Shown piece after piece: positions 14,023 to 15,196 of a stretch of DNA of 15,196 nucleotides (the stretch's first letter is position 1; each line of letters begins with the position of its first letter). Origin of the DNA: Roseiarcus sp963755075 (GTDB lineage: Bacteria; Pseudomonadota; Alphaproteobacteria; Rhizobiales; Beijerinckiaceae); the NCBI GenBank assembly GCA_963755075.1, contig CAVWKL010000159.1, forward strand, positions 1 through 15,196, given 5' to 3'. The notes beneath the pieces are model-generated. The model ran no database searches. It saw only the letters and a list, made by a program, of their open reading frames with translations, and was not told the origin of the DNA. The position numbers and the translations under genes are program-made.

Positions 14023-14532
14023 CTAAATCTTCTCCCGGTTCCTGGCGATCCACAATGTGAGGTCCCAAGCGCCGTAGACGCCGGCGAACAGCAGAAACGT
14101 GATCGCGCCCGCCACCGCGTAGGGCGCAAAGGATTTGCCTGCGATCAATCCGGCCGCGCCGGCGATCAGCCCGACATAGCTGAGCGTCGGCGTATACGAG
14201 AACAGCGCCCAGTCGAGCCAATCGGGCGAGGCGAAGTCGATTTTGCGTTGCATGAGAAGGATATGAATTTGATAGGCGAGGCCAGCGAGCCCGCACAGAC
14301 CGAGAATGATCGCGAGCGGCCCCGCCGACGGCCACGGCGCGAGCGCGGTAAGGCACTGGAACAGCACGCTGCCGAAATGAACGAGCGTCGGCGTCAGGAA
14401 AGCGCGGGTGCTGTAAAGGCCGCGCGGCGTTGAAAGGTCGCCGCCGAGCGTGATGGCGACGAACAGCAAACCGATCAGTGCCGAGGCCGCCGCCCCGGCC
14501 AAGGTGAAGAAATTGTCCCAGCCGTGGAGCAT
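14023..14532 (-). CDS. Unidentified five-helix membrane protein
   Basis: A 169-residue integral membrane protein whose function I cannot name. Hydrophobic helices are visible at about 7-29, 46-66, 71-92, 108-131 and 136-155, and it ends in a basic tail (WIARNREKI). The N-terminal WDNFFTLAGAAASALIGLLFVAITLG resembles a recurring type of uncharacterised alphaproteobacterial membrane protein. The start at 14532 has AAGGA about five bases upstream and places the first helix directly at the N-terminus. In-frame ATGs at 14631 and 14601 would add a Ser/Pro/Arg-rich stretch with no ribosome site, and are rejected. It lies 102 bp after cydB on the same strand and converges with the aldo/keto reductase gene (25-bp gap). 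A link to the bd oxidase is possible from position alone. Confidence 0.72.
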   Translation of the reverse strand: MLHGWDNFFTLAGAAASALIGLLFVAITLGGDLSTPRGLYSTRAFLTPTLVHFGSVLFQCLTALAPWPSAGPLAIILGLCGLAGLAYQIHILLMQRKIDFASPDWLDWALFSYTPTLSYVGLIAGAAGLIAGKSFAPYAVAGAITFLLFAGVYGAWDLTLWIARNREKI

Positions 14533-14634
14533 CGGGTTCCTTAGGACAGGAAGCCGCGTCGCCGACACCGACATCGCTCGGAGGGCCGAAGGCGTCGGGC
14601 TCATGCTGCGCCGGTCCGGCGTCGGCGACAAGGC

Positions 14635-15196
14635 CTAGTGATACCCGACGTCGGCGCGCACCTTGCCGCGAAACACCCAATAGGACCACCCGGTGTAGGC
14701 AAGAATCACGGGCAGCAGGAACAGCGTGCCGACCAGTAGGAACGCCTGGGTGCGCAACGAGGACGCCGCGTCCCAGAGGGTGAAGTGGTGCGGCACGATC
14801 ATCGGCCACAGACTGATGACGATGCCGCCGTAGGCCAGCGCGAACAAGCCGACGCCGGCGAGGAAGGGCGCGGCGTCCGGGCCTCCCGAAAGAGCGCGCC
14901 AAGCCGCCAGGGCGACCAGCGCGGTGGCGAGCGGCGCCGGCCACGGCCACAGCATATTGGGCCACGAGAACCAACGCGCCGCGATCTCCGGGCTCGTCAG
15001 GGGCGTCCAGACGCTGACGGCGGCGATGGCGGCGACAACGCCGAGGAGGGCAACGCGGCCCTGCCGGCGCGCGCGCTCCTGGACGGCGCCTTCGGTTTTG
15101 AGGATCAGCCAGCCGGCGCCCAGCAGCGCGTAGCCGAAGACGAGCGCGATGCCGGTGAGAGCCGAGAACGGCGTGAAGCAATCGAGCGAGGTTCCC
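14635..15196 (-). CDS. cydB: Cytochrome bd ubiquinol oxidase subunit II, C-terminal part (cut by window edge)
   Basis: The last 186 codons of a CydB/CioB-type subunit; the start lies beyond the right edge. The reading frame is open through 15195, and the translation shows CydB landmarks in order: CFTPFSALTGIALVFGYALLGAGWL, then KTEGAVQERARR (the connecting loop), WPWPAPL, YGGIVISLWPMIVP, TLWDAASS, FLLVGTLFLLPVILAYTGWSYWVFRGKV, and a terminal VGYH. Subunit II pairs with CydA in the inner membrane to oxidise ubiquinol and reduce O2 at high affinity, supporting low-oxygen or stress respiration. The bd oxidase accessory peptide gene (cydX/DUF2474) that often follows is not visible in the 102 bp after the stop. 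Initiation from an internal ATG at 14955 is an artefact of truncation. Confidence 0.92.
   Translation of the reverse strand, partial: GTSLDCFTPFSALTGIALVFGYALLGAGWLILKTEGAVQERARRQGRVALLGVVAAIAAVSVWTPLTSPEIAARWFSWPNMLWPWPAPLATALVALAAWRALSGGPDAAPFLAGVGLFALAYGGIVISLWPMIVPHHFTLWDAASSLRTQAFLLVGTLFLLPVILAYTGWSYWVFRGKVRADVGYH

Overview
The window looks like chromosomal DNA from a high-GC alphaproteobacterium, most likely Hyphomicrobiales (Rhizobiales) in the Methylocystis/Beijerinckia/Bradyrhizobium neighbourhood. This rests on the strong G/C bias at third codon positions, GTG starts, long spurious antisense frames, and a SigF/NrsF pair of the Caulobacter type. The genus is inference. I see no rRNA, tRNA, CRISPR array, insertion sequence or phage gene.

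Layout, left to right. (1) 146-3110, minus strand: a large fold-type-I Orn/Lys/Arg decarboxylase followed 28 bp later by a GNAT acetyltransferase, possibly a diamine-making and acetylating pair. (2) 3414-3800, plus: a small glyoxalase/bleomycin-resistance fold protein. (3) 3840-7359: a metal-stress module. A minus-strand operon encodes a DUF692 protein (BufB/MbnB-like), a DUF2063 partner (BufC/HvfC-like) and a DoxX membrane protein. A plus-strand operon diverges from it and encodes an ECF sigma factor (SigF type) and its DUF1109/NrsF membrane anti-sigma factor. The 158-bp spacer carries two opposed GTAACA...CGAA motifs that look like promoters for this sigma factor. No bufA-type precursor gene (DUF2282) is present, which is the most interesting feature of the window. 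(4) 7512-9878, plus: a complete xylulose-5-phosphate/fructose-6-phosphate phosphoketolase standing alone. (5) 9957-10616, minus: an exported DsbA-like thiol oxidoreductase. (6) 10688-12862, minus: a zinc alcohol dehydrogenase and a short tagaturonate-reductase-like enzyme in a tight operon, preceded by a 19-codon leader ORF whose stop overlaps the dehydrogenase start. A plus-strand aldo/keto reductase (12939-13997) diverges from it. The set suggests sugar-acid (L-galactonate/L-gulonate type) metabolism. (7) 14023-15196, minus: the 3' part of cydB (cytochrome bd oxidase subunit II), cut by the window edge, followed by an unidentified five-helix membrane protein.

All assignments come from reading motifs and gene order by eye. 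No database search was run, and family-level statements rest on recalled knowledge.
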